Both the position numbers and the translations under genes were made by a program. Under the pieces are notes generated by a model. That model saw only the letters and a list, made by a program, of their open reading frames with translations. It searched no databases and was not told the DNA's origin. From Hawksworthiomyces lignivorus (Eukaryota; Ascomycota; Sordariomycetes; Ophiostomatales; Ophiostomataceae), in NCBI GenBank assembly GCA_002917075.1, contig NTMA01000041.1, forward strand, positions 186,001 through 250,000: a DNA stretch of 64,000 nucleotides, written 5' to 3'. How positions within the stretch are numbered: the first letter of the stretch is position 1; every line of letters starts with the position of its first letter. This document shows positions 46,825 through 58,087 of this stretch, in pieces.

Positions 46825-49497
46825 GGCTAGACGACAATACGCATGGGCTAGAAGTATTGCGGTTTCACTCGACTTGAGAATAGGTAGAGACACGTCCAAC
46901 GCATGGAAGCAATGCCATTGTAAATTACCCTCCTAATACTCTTATATGCCTACAGATCATCTTTGTTCGTCGTCGCAACGCGGACCGAGGCGGCATGGTC
47001 GCCTGGTCTTATCCGGTGACGATGGCGATCCAGACGCGACGGCAGAACATCGGTCGCGTTATCACAACGACTCCGACTCTGCTTTCCTTTAAAATACCCG
47101 TCCGGCATGTGCGGTAATGCTTTGGAAGCACCCGGCAAAACCCCGGATATACTCCGGCACGCAAAAATCAAAGGCTAAGAAGCCATCTCCAACTGGCAGG
47201 ATGGAGCCTCCAGTCGGAATAGCCCATTAAAGAGAGACCGCCGTGGAGTTACAGCGAGCGGCAGGCATGACTGTGCGCACCGTAGGGGCTATGATGAAGA
47301 TTTTTACTCATAAAGGGTCGGTCTACGCGAAGAGTGTTTGAGCACAACATGTGAGGCAAAGAAATTAGCCGTCAAATAATCCCCTGGTTTGCCACACAAA
47401 GCTTCCCCTGAAGAAATGCTCCATAACGCCAGGCTCGCCAGACTAGCGAACTTCCTTAATCATTAGCGCCGTCTTGTGGAATGCTTCTTAGAAGACGTGC
47501 TCTCATGTTGTTCGCGATGTTTGTGTCTTCCAGCTCTTCCGCCGGTGGCCTAGCACTGCTACAATGTTTTTCAGTGCTTAGTTTCGGCCCAGCAGCACAG
47601 ACAGAAATCACGTAACTGGCTTGGGTAGGGCTTGGTGACAGAGACTTTACGTCGAAGTCGTCCGTCCACGCGACTTTTCTGAACTGTGTACAGCATGGAT
47701 CGGTCTCTATCTCGTTCACCTCCATGCAGGTGAAGCTACGGTCGTCCGGGCCGATATTCCTACTAGATAACTCGAAGGTATTACAACTCTTAAGCCGCCC
47801 ATTTTAAGAGAGGGCATGCAGAATCTCCGCTTCAATGACAATTTCATCGTGCAAGCGGCCGAATGCAGAGAGCTGTGTCCTTCAAAACTCAGTCCGGTAG
47901 TTGAGGAGCCGTACATTAATAGATTTGCCGGCTACTAGGGACTAGGTTACAACGAGCAGGGATATATTTCCAATCGTGAAAGAAGACAACATCAGAAGTC
48001 GTTCGACAATATATGCCCACCGGAGACTCCACGAGAGCGAGAGAGTTAGAAAGATCTCTTCCCTCTGGCAAGCTCAAACACTGCGTTCAGTCATTAAGAT
48101 ATGTAATTAGTGCGTCAGAAGTGAAGAATTTTCTCCAGAACATGTGAATTATATTTAGAATACAATACCATAATTCACTTTCCTGGTTTGGTAGGTTTTG
48201 CGACTTGGTCGACGACCCTTTTCGCAGGCCACGCGGTTCCTTTAATTTTAAGCTTTTCTTCATCTATTTTTTGAATCCATCCCGTATCTCGATGCACAGT
48301 TTTTGGTGAATCCCGGATTCGGTGTCTCCGTCTGTGGGTTCACCCCATTTTTCAATCCTGTCGTGATCTCCAACGCCGATCAAGCAACACCATAAAATCA
48401 GGGAGGACGAACCGGATTGTCGACAACTAAGGCGTGAACATGGGTCTTGAAGCAAGCCAACGATTGAGAAAGAAAGAAATTCTTCTCTGAATGCCCGATC
48501 AAAAGTTCAGATGCTACATGCTGCATGATAATAGGAACATGTGGAGAAGGAGACGCCGTCTCCAAACTCTGCCTGGTTCTCAAGTATTCCAATCTTTTGG
48601 ATCCCTAGCCGCAAAAAAGCTTATTATGCCCGGTATTATTTTAATAATGGCTTTCGTCTCATATATCCCATTTTCATCCAGAAGCTCCATTCTGTCTGGC
48701 TGTCTGAGCCAGGTTTGCAAGAGTCTTGGGACAACATAGCTTTTCTTCCAACGCTTCTTCCTTGCGATTTCTCAACTGCCGACAATCTAGAAGGGAAAAG
48801 TATCCGAAGAATCAAGCATGAGAGGACGAGATACAGTTCTCGAAAACAATGCAATGTCCCGAAGAAAGAAGTCGGGGGGGATTGGTAGGGAGGGTAGACG
48901 AGCGGGGAGGTCAGGACCCTCGAGATGATTCAAGGCCTCCAAGTTTTGTTTCCATCTAGGCTTTGTTTCTTGAATAAATTAAGGTTAAATTCTGTGATGC
49001 ACAGTAAAGAAAATAATGTGATGAGATGAGGGAAAGGCTGCTGTTCTTATGGACCTTGCACGAGTAGCTTGCGCCTGGCATCAATGGCATCTCAAAAATG
49101 TCTTTACCATACATTTCACTTGATCAAATCAGTTTGGTCACAGAGTGTTGAGAAGGGTATAACTTTATAGATTTTCTAAAGAAGTCTCTCTATCGAGCCG
49201 CTTTCTGCTGAGCAAACAACAGAGGAAAAAAAAGTAGAGATATTAGATGCAAGTCTGGCCACCCACGATTCCAGCATGGAATACGGCCAAAGCATGAGAT
49301 GGCAAAAAAAGACAAAAACAAACCCGCCAATCCGGCCTGCCTCTATGTACATTAAGTCGTTGATCCATTTGTCCTCCACTTTGACAGTGGTATATAATGA
49401 TGCTTTTCTATGAAATAAAAAAGAAAGATGGAAAAAACGAGCGAAGAGAAATGCTAAAAAGAAGAGAAATAAAAGCGCAACGCACAAAGACGGACAA
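46825..49497. other. Intergenic region, partly A/T-rich
   Basis: Upstream of the MFS gene and downstream of the surface-protein gene. Short frames on both strands, such as 48541-48888, have no recognisable motifs. No terminal inverted repeats or transposase remnants were noticed. Confidence 0.5.
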
Positions 49498-52005
49498 TCA
49501 CAGTGCCCGCCCGTAGCCAATGCTGCCAAAAGTGAAGCGGCCCCGGCGGCCATTCCTATCATTGCCGTTGTTATTACCGTTGTTGTTGCCGTTGCCGCCT
49601 CGCCGGGCAGCTTCTTCGTCGCTGTCTGGCGGCTGCAGCAGGATGGTTCTATTTCCGCTGCTGGCGCTGTCGCCGCCGCTTCTGTTGCTGGCGCTGCGAC
49701 CGCTGCGGCCGCTGCGGCCGCTATTGTTGCTCCCGCTGGCGCTGCCGCCTCGACGGATCCCGCTGGGCCCTTCCCCAGCCGGGTTGCTGCCATTGTTATT
49801 GTTGCTATTGTTGTTGTTATTGCTTTCCCCGCCGCTGTAACCACCGCCGATGTAGCCACCGCCGGGACCCAGCACGGCGGAGCTGGGCACGCCCGACGCG
49901 CGGCGCGTGCTGAGGCCGCTGGGCTGCTGGGACGGCTGCTGGGACTGGCCCGAGGGGAACAGGTAGCGCTGGTACTGCTGGTACTGCTGGAGCTGCTGCT
50001 GCGTCTCGGGCGTGACGCTGCCGCCAAACTCGCTGGCCGTGCTCCACGCGCCTGGGTCGTACGGCGTGTTGTCCCCCGGCGTCGTGTCCTCCATGAACAT
50101 GCTGACCGCCGGCCCGCTGTGGCCCGGCGGCATCGGCCACTGCCGCGTGCCCCGCGACCGCCCCCGCGTCGGCTGTATCACGATGCGCACCTCGTTGGAA
50201 CCGGTCCGCCCGCTGGTCGGCGAGCCGCTGTTGCCACCGATAGGCGGCAAAAAGGAAATTCCTAAACCGCCTCCACCGCCGCTGCCGCCGCCATCACCAC
50301 TGCCGCCGCCGCCTGCCGCACCGCTCATGGACGGCGGCGCGCTCGGACTGCGAAAGGAGATGCCGCTCGGCGGTGTCATGTATATATTCGGGTCCTCGGG
50401 GTGCCCTGCGGCAGCCTTCGCTTTTCCCCTCTGCACGTACCTCCGGACCAGGGCAATGAACAGCAGCAGAAGAAGGATGAAGCCCACGGCGCCCAGAACG
50501 ATGCCGGCAATCTGGTTGGAGTTGAGGCCAAAGGAGCTGCCACCGATCGGGAAAGGAGGCGCTGTCTGAGAAGGTGTGACCGTGGTGGTGCCGGCAGTTG
50601 TGGTCGTCTGAAGGTTGGGGCCCGTCGACGTAGCAAGCGAGGAAAATGTCGTCGTGAAGGCATTGGAATTCGTCAGCGTCGTGGCCGAAGATGCTGTGGT
50701 GCTTCCTGTCTGCGAGATAGATCCGGTGCCTGTGGCGATCGGTGAAGTTGCTGTTGTAGGAAGCGATGTTGGAGGTGGAATGATGCTTGTGATCACAGAT
50801 GCGCCTCCGCTCGTAAGAGGAAGACTAGAAGGAGGAGGCGGTGGAGGCGGAGGCGGTGGTGGAGGAGCAGAAGAAGGTGGAGGGGTCGTGTTTGTTGTGG
50901 TCGGTGATGGCGGAGGCGGCGTCAGTTGTGATAGAGTTTGAGTGTTAGATGGAGTGGTAAATATGGTCGTCGTGGTGAAGACGGTTGTGGTTGCGCTGGG
51001 AGCGATCGTGATCGTGACGAAGACGGTATCAGTAATGGTAGTTGTTGTTACAGTACCGGTTGTAATCGTGGTGGTTGCACCTGTGGTGATGGTGGATGTA
51101 GTGAAGAATGTTGCAGTTGTTGTAGATGTAATGGGAATGGTTGGTGACAGTAGAGCTTGCTGCTGGAAGCTAATCTGAAAGAAAGACGTAACTGTCACAG
51201 TATTTGTTTGTGTCAATTGGGTCGGATTGACAACAGTTATAGTTTGTGTGATAGTAGAGACGACGACAGCAGTTTGTGCCGGGGCTGTGATCACGGTCGA
51301 AGTGAAGGTGAGAGTCGCCGTGTCGGAGATTGCGGACGTCGTGCTTGTGATGGATCTGCTCTCGGTGTTAGTAGCTTGTCCAGGATGCATGTTTTTTTTT
51401 TTTTTTTCTCTTGGCTTTTCTTTGGTCCGGTTATGCACTTACACGCCGGGGCATCCAGTGGCTTGGCACGGGAGCCCATTATCCGGACAGCATGACCCCG
51501 CGCCGTCAGCGGCCAGACAGCACTTGAATCCTGGCGCGCAGCAGCTGAAGCCGCCCTGGCCGTCGGGACAGCATGTCGAGCAGCCCGTGCAGACAGGTCC
51601 CTCACCGCCGCCATTCGCGCACACAATCGGGGTTGACGGGGAGAGGCACTGGCCGTTGCTCGTCGTGCTATCGTCTCGATTCCGAAGCAATGCAGGCGGT
51701 GGTCGACGTGGTGGCCAGCCCACGCTCCATCTCGGATTAATCTTGACAACTTCTGCTGGTGTTTGAGAACGCGTAAAGGTAAAACTACTAATCGTATCGC
51801 CAACTTCTGTGGTATTCGTAAAGAAAGCCGGCTCTGTTTCTGAACCAATATCAGATGCTGTCGACTGTGGTGGTTGCGGTGATGATGGTTGTAAGTGGGA
51901 TGGTGGTGACGCTTCGGCTGCTTCTCTTGCTGGCGGTAATAAAGGAATGGCATGCACAATCGACAGACTAACAAGGAGGGTTGTTAGGCCCCTTGAAATT
52001 AACAT
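49498..52005 (-). CDS. Secreted/type I membrane surface protein: Cys-rich head, Ser/Thr stalk, one TM, Gly/Asn-rich tail
   Basis: Exons 51443-52005 and 49498-51355 with an 87-nt intron (donor GTAAGT, branch ACTAAC, acceptor AGCAG), 806 aa. Residues 1-19 form a signal peptide. Residues ~140-188 carry a tight Cys cluster (CSTCCPDGQGGFSCC, FKCC, SCCPDNG) whose CC doublets recall granulin-like small domains. Then come about 280 residues of Thr/Ser/Pro-rich sequence, including a run of 12 prolines, which must be heavily O-mannosylated. A single hydrophobic segment (IAGIVLGAVGFILLLLLFIA, about 467-490) is followed by RRYVQRGK. The ~310-aa cytosolic tail is rich in Gly, Asn, Gln and Ser, with Arg-Ser-Gly repeats. 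The overall plan matches fungal wall-spanning sensors of the Wsc/Mid2 type, but the Cys domain is not a WSC domain. Function is inferred from architecture only. Confidence 0.82.
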
Positions 52006-52699
52006 AGTTTTGCACTCCTTTGCATCCTGCCCAGATTTCCAGGAAGGATTCGTAGGGGGGACCCAAAGCTGAGCAGAGGAGAGAGGTGATGTTGGAGATA
52101 TGTGGTGAGATAGCTCCGACTATGAGAAAGACATGGCAAAGACAAAGGTTAAATGAAAAGAGTGGAAAGAAAACCTGGTGAGAGGAAATGTGACGAGTAA
52201 AAGGAATGGAAACGACAAGAAGAGGATCGACTACCAACTGGACCCGGATGAATGATCGAAGAACGAAGGACAAGCAAGAAAGATAGGATAAAGACAGAAA
52301 AAGTCAATAGAAGAAGTTTAGAAAAGTATGGAAGAAAAGAAGAAAAGGAGAAGAAGATCGAGAGAAAAGAAAAGAAAGAAAAGAAGAACCCACGAACCCA
52401 CGAACCAACGATAGAGATGAACCGCGAACAGCACCGGATAAGAGCCAATGTCCCAGAATGGTGCAAAACAGTTTGGTCCATAAACAAGCTTGGAAAGGAT
52501 GGCAGCAGGACGATTGGTATAGTATAAAGGAAATGAGAGCAAGATGAAAGACCCGGATGAGAGGGACTTCCGTGGCATTGCCAAGAACGTCAACCATCGG
52601 ATTGAGAAGCATGAGTGTGTGGGTTCATGTAGGCAATTACTCTTGGGCGTGTGAATGGATGTGTATAAGTGTACGATAAGTGGGTAGGAATGTAAAGGT

Positions 52700-52731
<32 letters not shown>

Positions 52732-55700
52732 TTGTGCACAAGTGTGAGCGTGCACATGAAGAGACGAGAAGTGCGGTGTGTGTACTATAGCATCTAAGAG
52801 CTACATGGATCCTTCTGCACCCTTTCTTCGGATGGTGCCTGGATTGGGTATCATACACTCGTGGCCGGCAGGGAATGGCGGAAGAGCGCTGTCGTCACGA
52901 GGTACATACATGCTTCTCCTGGGAGCAAGCTGTTTGGCTGCAGCTGTTCCCTCTTTTGTGGTAGCTTCCGAGAGAATATAGATGAGAGAATTCCGTAGTG
53001 GAGCAGAGAGGAAGATGGTATGGTGGGACACCATACATCCAACGACGAGATACGGCATAATAGTGGCAACCAAGGTCCGAAAGATGACGAACCCTGGGCA
53101 AGAAGGCAACGGAAGACTAACTCCAGGGTATCTGAGAGGAAAAGCTGAAGAGAGTACCTGCAAAAAAGGCACACCGGTCCATAAGATACGTGTATCACAG
53201 AGACAACATCGGGTCATTCACCTTGCTCGCTGTAGGAAAAATAAGGGAAAATGGCAGAACCAAGAACTGGTCGACCTTGGACGTGATTCCTTCGGCAAAA
53301 CTAACCGGAAGGTAGGTGTGATGAAGCAGCGGGATCACAAGACGAAAGACAAGAGAGGGCTTCTGGAAGGTTTAGGTTTGGAGGTCTCTACAATGCTGAG
53401 TGAGAGGCTCATTGGCGAGCACAGCAGGGAACTGTATGGAAACCGGGATTGGAACTAGGGGAGTTGGGATCTGCCCCAGGGGAGAATCAGGAGGGGTGAA
53501 GAGGGGTGCAGTACGCATTCAAAGAATGTCCCGCCGCTCACTTCTTCTCTGTTCGACTTTGGTAAGTCGGGAAATCATGTGTGGGAAATAGATTGGTCAT
53601 GAAGAAAAACAGAGAGCGGGAGAGACAAGGCGTAAGGCGGCGGCGTACTCCGAGCAGGGAGAGGGATCTCAGGTCATTATTCTGCTGCGCCAGGACAATT
53701 CAGGTGGAACACGACGGCATTTCTCACCAAATTAAGAGCTCGCCACCGGGTTTCTTATGTGCTGTAGAGGCGACGACAAGGACAGCGTATATTGCTCTGC
53801 CTTGCGGACACGGCAAAGAAGATCACGAGCTGTTGCCATTTGCTTTGTCTGCGTCTTCTCTAGCCAAACGCCCTTCGGCAGTGGAAGATTCAGAGCAACT
53901 TCCACGAGGACCACGGTTGATGCACTGGAGCGGAGTGTTGTGCAGGATGCATTTACTTGGATGCTGGCATTCGCTGCCACGTTTGCTGTCTGTTAATTAA
54001 CATGCAGCTCGACTTATTATCCTCGAATTAAACATCCTGTCCAAAGAGGCAGCTGCTCGCTCGCCCGCGCCGTCTGTTCTCACTCCCTGCACGAAATTAG
54101 TCAGGTCTGTGGGCTGCCCTTCAGCTGCGACAGGGCCGATGAAGATCGAGGGCGACGTCTGAGACCGGCGAAGGCAGCCGGGCAGCAGGATTTCGTCCTC
54201 CCTTCTGAAAAGCAAGAGAAAAGAAGGGACGTAACTAAAATAAAAAGTGGGAGAGAAAGTGGGCAGATAGAGAAAGAAGCACAAAAAGAGAAAATGCAGA
54301 GAAGAAAGAAGAACGGTCCATCGAGGCGATCAAGATCACATCTCTTATGCGGCGACAGCGAACCCGATAGGGCGAACCGGAAGCAGCCAAGCACCAATCA
54401 CGACTACCAGGCGCACTGCACTAATACGCTGTAAGAGAGACGGTCAAAGTGGACTCCAACAGCGTGCCTACGACAGGGGTCTGTTCGAGGGTGGACCTGA
54501 GAGCCGCATCGGGCTCGTAGCTTGTGTCTGCAGAATACAAGACAGGGACAAGCCCGCGAGCAGACGAACATCATCCCATTCTTTATTCTGTCTATTGCAT
54601 AGAAGATTAGATCATTCGAACCCCTGAATTATATCATTTGAAAGCATCAGACCGGCTGACTGTGATCTCTTCATGTGCATCTTCTCGTCTTCCATCCGGT
54701 CTGCTGCGTCCTCTGTGCAATTCGTAGGGTTTTCTGTTTACATTACCAAATGCAATTCTGTGCTTTGCTTTCTTGTTTTTGAACAGAATCCGCTCCCTGG
54801 ATAACAGCTGAAACTAAAATAGGAAAGGTTGGTGAAGGGTTCGCAGATGTCAACGAGGTGAGGTTGCATCCCATCCCGCCTGTTTGAAATTCTCCACGAC
54901 GCCAAATGGCAACCAAGATTTTGCCTCCCTGCTTTCTTTTATCTTTCTTCCATTCTGCACCGTTTTTTAAGTCTCTATTCGTGTTACACTTTCAATTCTA
55001 TGTTCTCCACGTGATAACACCCTCTTCCCACTGCTGGGCTATTCTGTCGGTCCCCATTCTCCGTCATCGTCATCAAGGACCAGGTTTCGGAACGACCAGG
55101 GGGTTGCTAGGTCCACTGAATCCTTCTAGCTCTTCGACCAACGAGAACAAGTGCCTCGCTATCCTCTATTGTTTTCTCTTTATCCATCTCAACCGGCGTA
55201 ATGCAATATGCCTGCGATGCTGAAGCTTAGTCTCTCGTGGGATGCAGTTTGAGAAGGTGTCATAGTCTGCAGTCTGGCGTAGTATCGGTAGTGATCTGCC
55301 CCCTTCTCTGCTGTGCCTCCCAGAGAAAATGCAAGGGTAAACCTCCGTGATCTGAAGCTTATAATTTACACGAAAACAAAGGCCGGAGAAGAAACAACTT
55401 AATCAAAATGTCGAGTCCAACAAAGGACAGAAGACTAGAACAGCTTTAATCAAGTTTTTATTTATTTTATTTTTTTCTTTTTGGCCCTCCTCATCTTGAT
55501 TGCCTGGTTGTCGAAAGTTGATTGCTGGAGAGGGCGGCTCGGAGCGTGTCTGTCCAGGATGATGGCAAACTCTCATACATCAGAAACAAGGAAGGCAGAC
55601 ATCAACGGACAGACGCCTGCTCGGAGAATTTGAGCAGGAAATTTAATTTCCATTACTATTCTTTTCCTGCATTGCCTTCGATCAGAAATGCTAATGATAG

Positions 55701-56092
55701 ATTGCATTTTAAGCTTTTTGTCAGGGATGTATTGTGCAAAAATCTGGTGCAACTCTATTCTCATGTGTCTTTCTTCCCTTTTCTCTCTTCTCATGTCTTT
55801 TCACCATCGCGTGAGAATGCAACGGCCCGAACCTCCCTCCAACTGATTCCTTGGTATCGTCGTTAATGGTGTACGCTGCCCCGTCCAGGCCATCTCATCC
55901 TATGCACGCATGCATATGCCGTAGTGGCTGTTTTGGAATGCAAAAAAATTACAGGTATCAAAAACAATAAAAGAACTGGAAGATCTTAAAAATAAAAAAA
56001 GAATTGCTCAACGCTGATCCTAAACGCCCAAATCAAAAAGATTGCTATAGCTAAATAGCCAAGAGGACAATCAACCACTTCTCCATAGAGGA
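52006..56092. other. Four-kilobase intergenic region
   Basis: Promoter side of the surface-protein gene and 3' side of the 7TM gene. It contains a (TG)13 tract at 52705-52730, GA-rich sequence at about 52310-52390, and several 100-160-codon frames lacking any recognisable motif (for example 52982-53458 on +). No supported gene. Confidence 0.5.
52698..52736. repeat. TG dinucleotide microsatellite
   Basis: (TG)13 core at 52705-52730 with imperfect TG flanks. Confidence 0.95.
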
Positions 56093-58087
56093 CTACTTTC
56101 TTCCCTTGCTGCGGGGCCTCTGGGCCGCTTCATCATTATCTGTCTCGTCATCCAAGAAGCTCGTTTCGGCGTTCTTCTCGTAGTCATTCTGTCCGTGTTT
56201 GGGAAGCACGAGGTCCTGCTCGTGCTCTTGCTCGCTCTCGTGTTCGTGATTGTGTTCGAGATCGGAATCTTCCTTGTCTTCGTAGACCTTGTCCTTCTTG
56301 TCGCTGCCCGGCTCGCCGTCGCCTCCCTCGCTGTGTTCCTCTGTATAAGTCTCGCCGCTGTAGCCAGAGATGCCCGTCATGCGCGTCAGCCGCGTGGGGC
56401 TGGCCGGGTCGTTGAGCCCCATGACGAAGCTCTCCTGGCTGCCGTTCCAGTGCTTGTTCTGGAGGATGATGCCTAGGCCGATGCCGGCACCCGGGACGCC
56501 GGCCTTTTTCTTGCCAGGCGTTCCTGTGCCCGAGCCCGGGGCAGCAGCCCCAGGCGTGTTGGCTGTTGTACTGCTCTTGGGCGTCACGTCCCGGAAGAAG
56601 TGGTCGTAGTCGCTGTTCTCGAAGAAGACGGAGCTGGGCCGCCGAGATAAGAAGCCCGAGGGAAGCGGCTCCTCTTCGTCATCGTTGTCGTTGTTGTTGC
56701 TGCTGTTGGCGTGGCTGTTGTCTGCCGGCTGCTGGTCGGTGCTGTCGGCGGCGCTGAGGCCACCCCGGCTGCGCGGGGCTGCTTGGCCGCGTGCCGCGCT
56801 CGCCATGCCGCTCATGAGGCTGCGCAAGCTGCGTGCGGTGGGAGTGCGCTCGAACGTCGCGGCCGGTGGTGCAGGGAGCGCGGTGGCAAAGTTGGGTGCC
56901 GCATAAGCGGTGCCGCCGCCCGCGGCCACGGGCACGTTGGCGGCCGCGGCGCTGCTGCTGAGGTCGTTCTTGCTGCGGCTGCGCAGTGGCGTGTTGGTTC
57001 GCGTCCAGGGGTAGCCGTGGTAGCTGACGACACTGGTGAGGTCGATGCTGTCGTCGTCGGAGGCCTGGGGGCGGCGGCTGCGGCGGTTGCGACGATTGCT
57101 GTACGCGGATGACTCGTCGCCCAGCCCCCAGCGCGGAGCGACGCGCCCCAGCAGGGGCCGCAGCGTCGGCGCCGATGCACAGATAAGCGCGATATCACAC
57201 TCGAGGATGGTCATGACGAAAAAGCCGAGGGTATTGGCCCGGTCGGGCCCGTGGATGTAGCCGGTGTGTGGCCGGTAGTTGGCGTGCAGGCTCAGTTGCA
57301 GCCGTGTTAGGCTGGCGGCGATAACGAAGATGCCCAGGGAAAGGACGGCGGCCAGAGCCCACCGCTGACGGGTCGGGAGGCCGAGGCGCGTCAGGACAAA
57401 GGGCACCACGAGCAGGATCAGCCAGGCATCTGTGACCGTGTGTAGGCTGGCGCTAGCGATGAGGAGGGGCGTGAACGAGAAGCACAGGCCGATGGGTTTG
57501 CCGAAAAACTGGCTTGGGCCAGGATAGCACTGCATGATGCTCACCCACAGTAGAGGTACACCGTAGGCGATTACGACGAAGACCGTCAGCCAGGCAAGCC
57601 GGCGCTCGCGCCGAGGGCGAGAGTCGTTTCTCCCGCCGGCAGCAAATATGCGTAGGTAGAGTGCCAAAATGGCAAGTTTGGTAAGGCAGAGGCAGAGCTG
57701 GTAGAATATGAGGCCGAGATAGGTGCGGAGAAGATAGACGTTGAGCGGGCTCCCCATGCCTCTCCTCCCTTCGGACAGTTCTCTTGATGCAATCGAATAG
57801 ACAACACACACAGCAGTGGAGCACAACCAGGCTCCTACCATAAGAGAGTCGTCGAAAAACCACTTTCTTAATAATATCACTCTTGACCAAGCCCGAGCTA
57901 GCACAAAGAGCGTGCACACAGCGTGTGGCAATAGAATGCCGATGAGGACACCGACAAGGTTAATTCCATGGTGGTGATGATGATGCGGGTAGGGAAGAGT
58001 GCCATTGGCAATCGTCCCGGTATCATTGCCCATGCTGGCGCCGTCAGGGCTCACCGTGATATTGGATCCCGGTTGCAGGTCTGCCAT
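56093..58087 (-). CDS. Seven-TM fungal rhodopsin-fold protein (PTH11-like without CFEM)
   Basis: Single exon, 664 aa. The extracellular N-terminus (1-40) has three N-glycosylation sequons (NIT, NDT, NGT) and a natural run of six His. Seven hydrophobic segments lie at about 42-65, 75-98, 125-150, 168-190, 208-232, 245-268 and 290-310. Family features include FDDSLMVGAW after the first helix, YQLCLCLTKLAILALYLRIF in the third, and IALICASAPTLRPLL at the end of the seventh. There is no CFEM Cys domain, so it belongs to the broad fungal rhodopsin-domain group related to PTH11 receptors. A long cytosolic tail (about 320-664) is Ser/Asp/Glu-rich, with a very acidic stretch near the end. A role as a surface sensor is inferred from the family; ligand and G-protein coupling are unknown. 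Confidence 0.85.
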   Translation of the reverse strand: MADLQPGSNITVSPDGASMGNDTGTIANGTLPYPHHHHHHGINLVGVLIGILLPHAVCTLFVLARAWSRVILLRKWFFDDSLMVGAWLCSTAVCVVYSIASRELSEGRRGMGSPLNVYLLRTYLGLIFYQLCLCLTKLAILALYLRIFAAGGRNDSRPRRERRLAWLTVFVVIAYGVPLLWVSIMQCYPGPSQFFGKPIGLCFSFTPLLIASASLHTVTDAWLILLVVPFVLTRLGLPTRQRWALAAVLSLGIFVIAASLTRLQLSLHANYRPHTGYIHGPDRANTLGFFVMTILECDIALICASAPTLRPLLGRVAPRWGLGDESSAYSNRRNRRSRRPQASDDDSIDLTSVVSYHGYPWTRTNTPLRSRSKNDLSSSAAAANVPVAAGGGTAYAAPNFATALPAPPAATFERTPTARSLRSLMSGMASAARGQAAPRSRGGLSAADSTDQQPADNSHANSSNNNDNDDEEEPLPSGFLSRRPSSVFFENSDYDHFFRDVTPKSSTTANTPGAAAPGSGTGTPGKKKAGVPGAGIGLGIILQNKHWNGSQESFVMGLNDPASPTRLTRMTGISGYSGETYTEEHSEGGDGEPGSDKKDKVYEDKEDSDLEHNHEHESEQEHEQDLVLPKHGQNDYEKNAETSFLDDETDNDEAAQRPRSKGRK

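Noticed and set aside
49176..50027. 283-codon open frame overlapping the surface-protein gene
   Set aside because: Same strand, other frame, over the repetitive Gly/Asn-coding region; Ala/Thr/Ser low complexity produced by the repeats.
52982..53458. 158-codon ATG frame in the 52-56 kb gap
   Set aside because: No domain, no introns or homology hints, and an equally long frame lies antisense.
54605..54640. ATTCGAACCCC motif resembling a reversed T-loop
   Set aside because: No matching stem and no cloverleaf partner sequences nearby.
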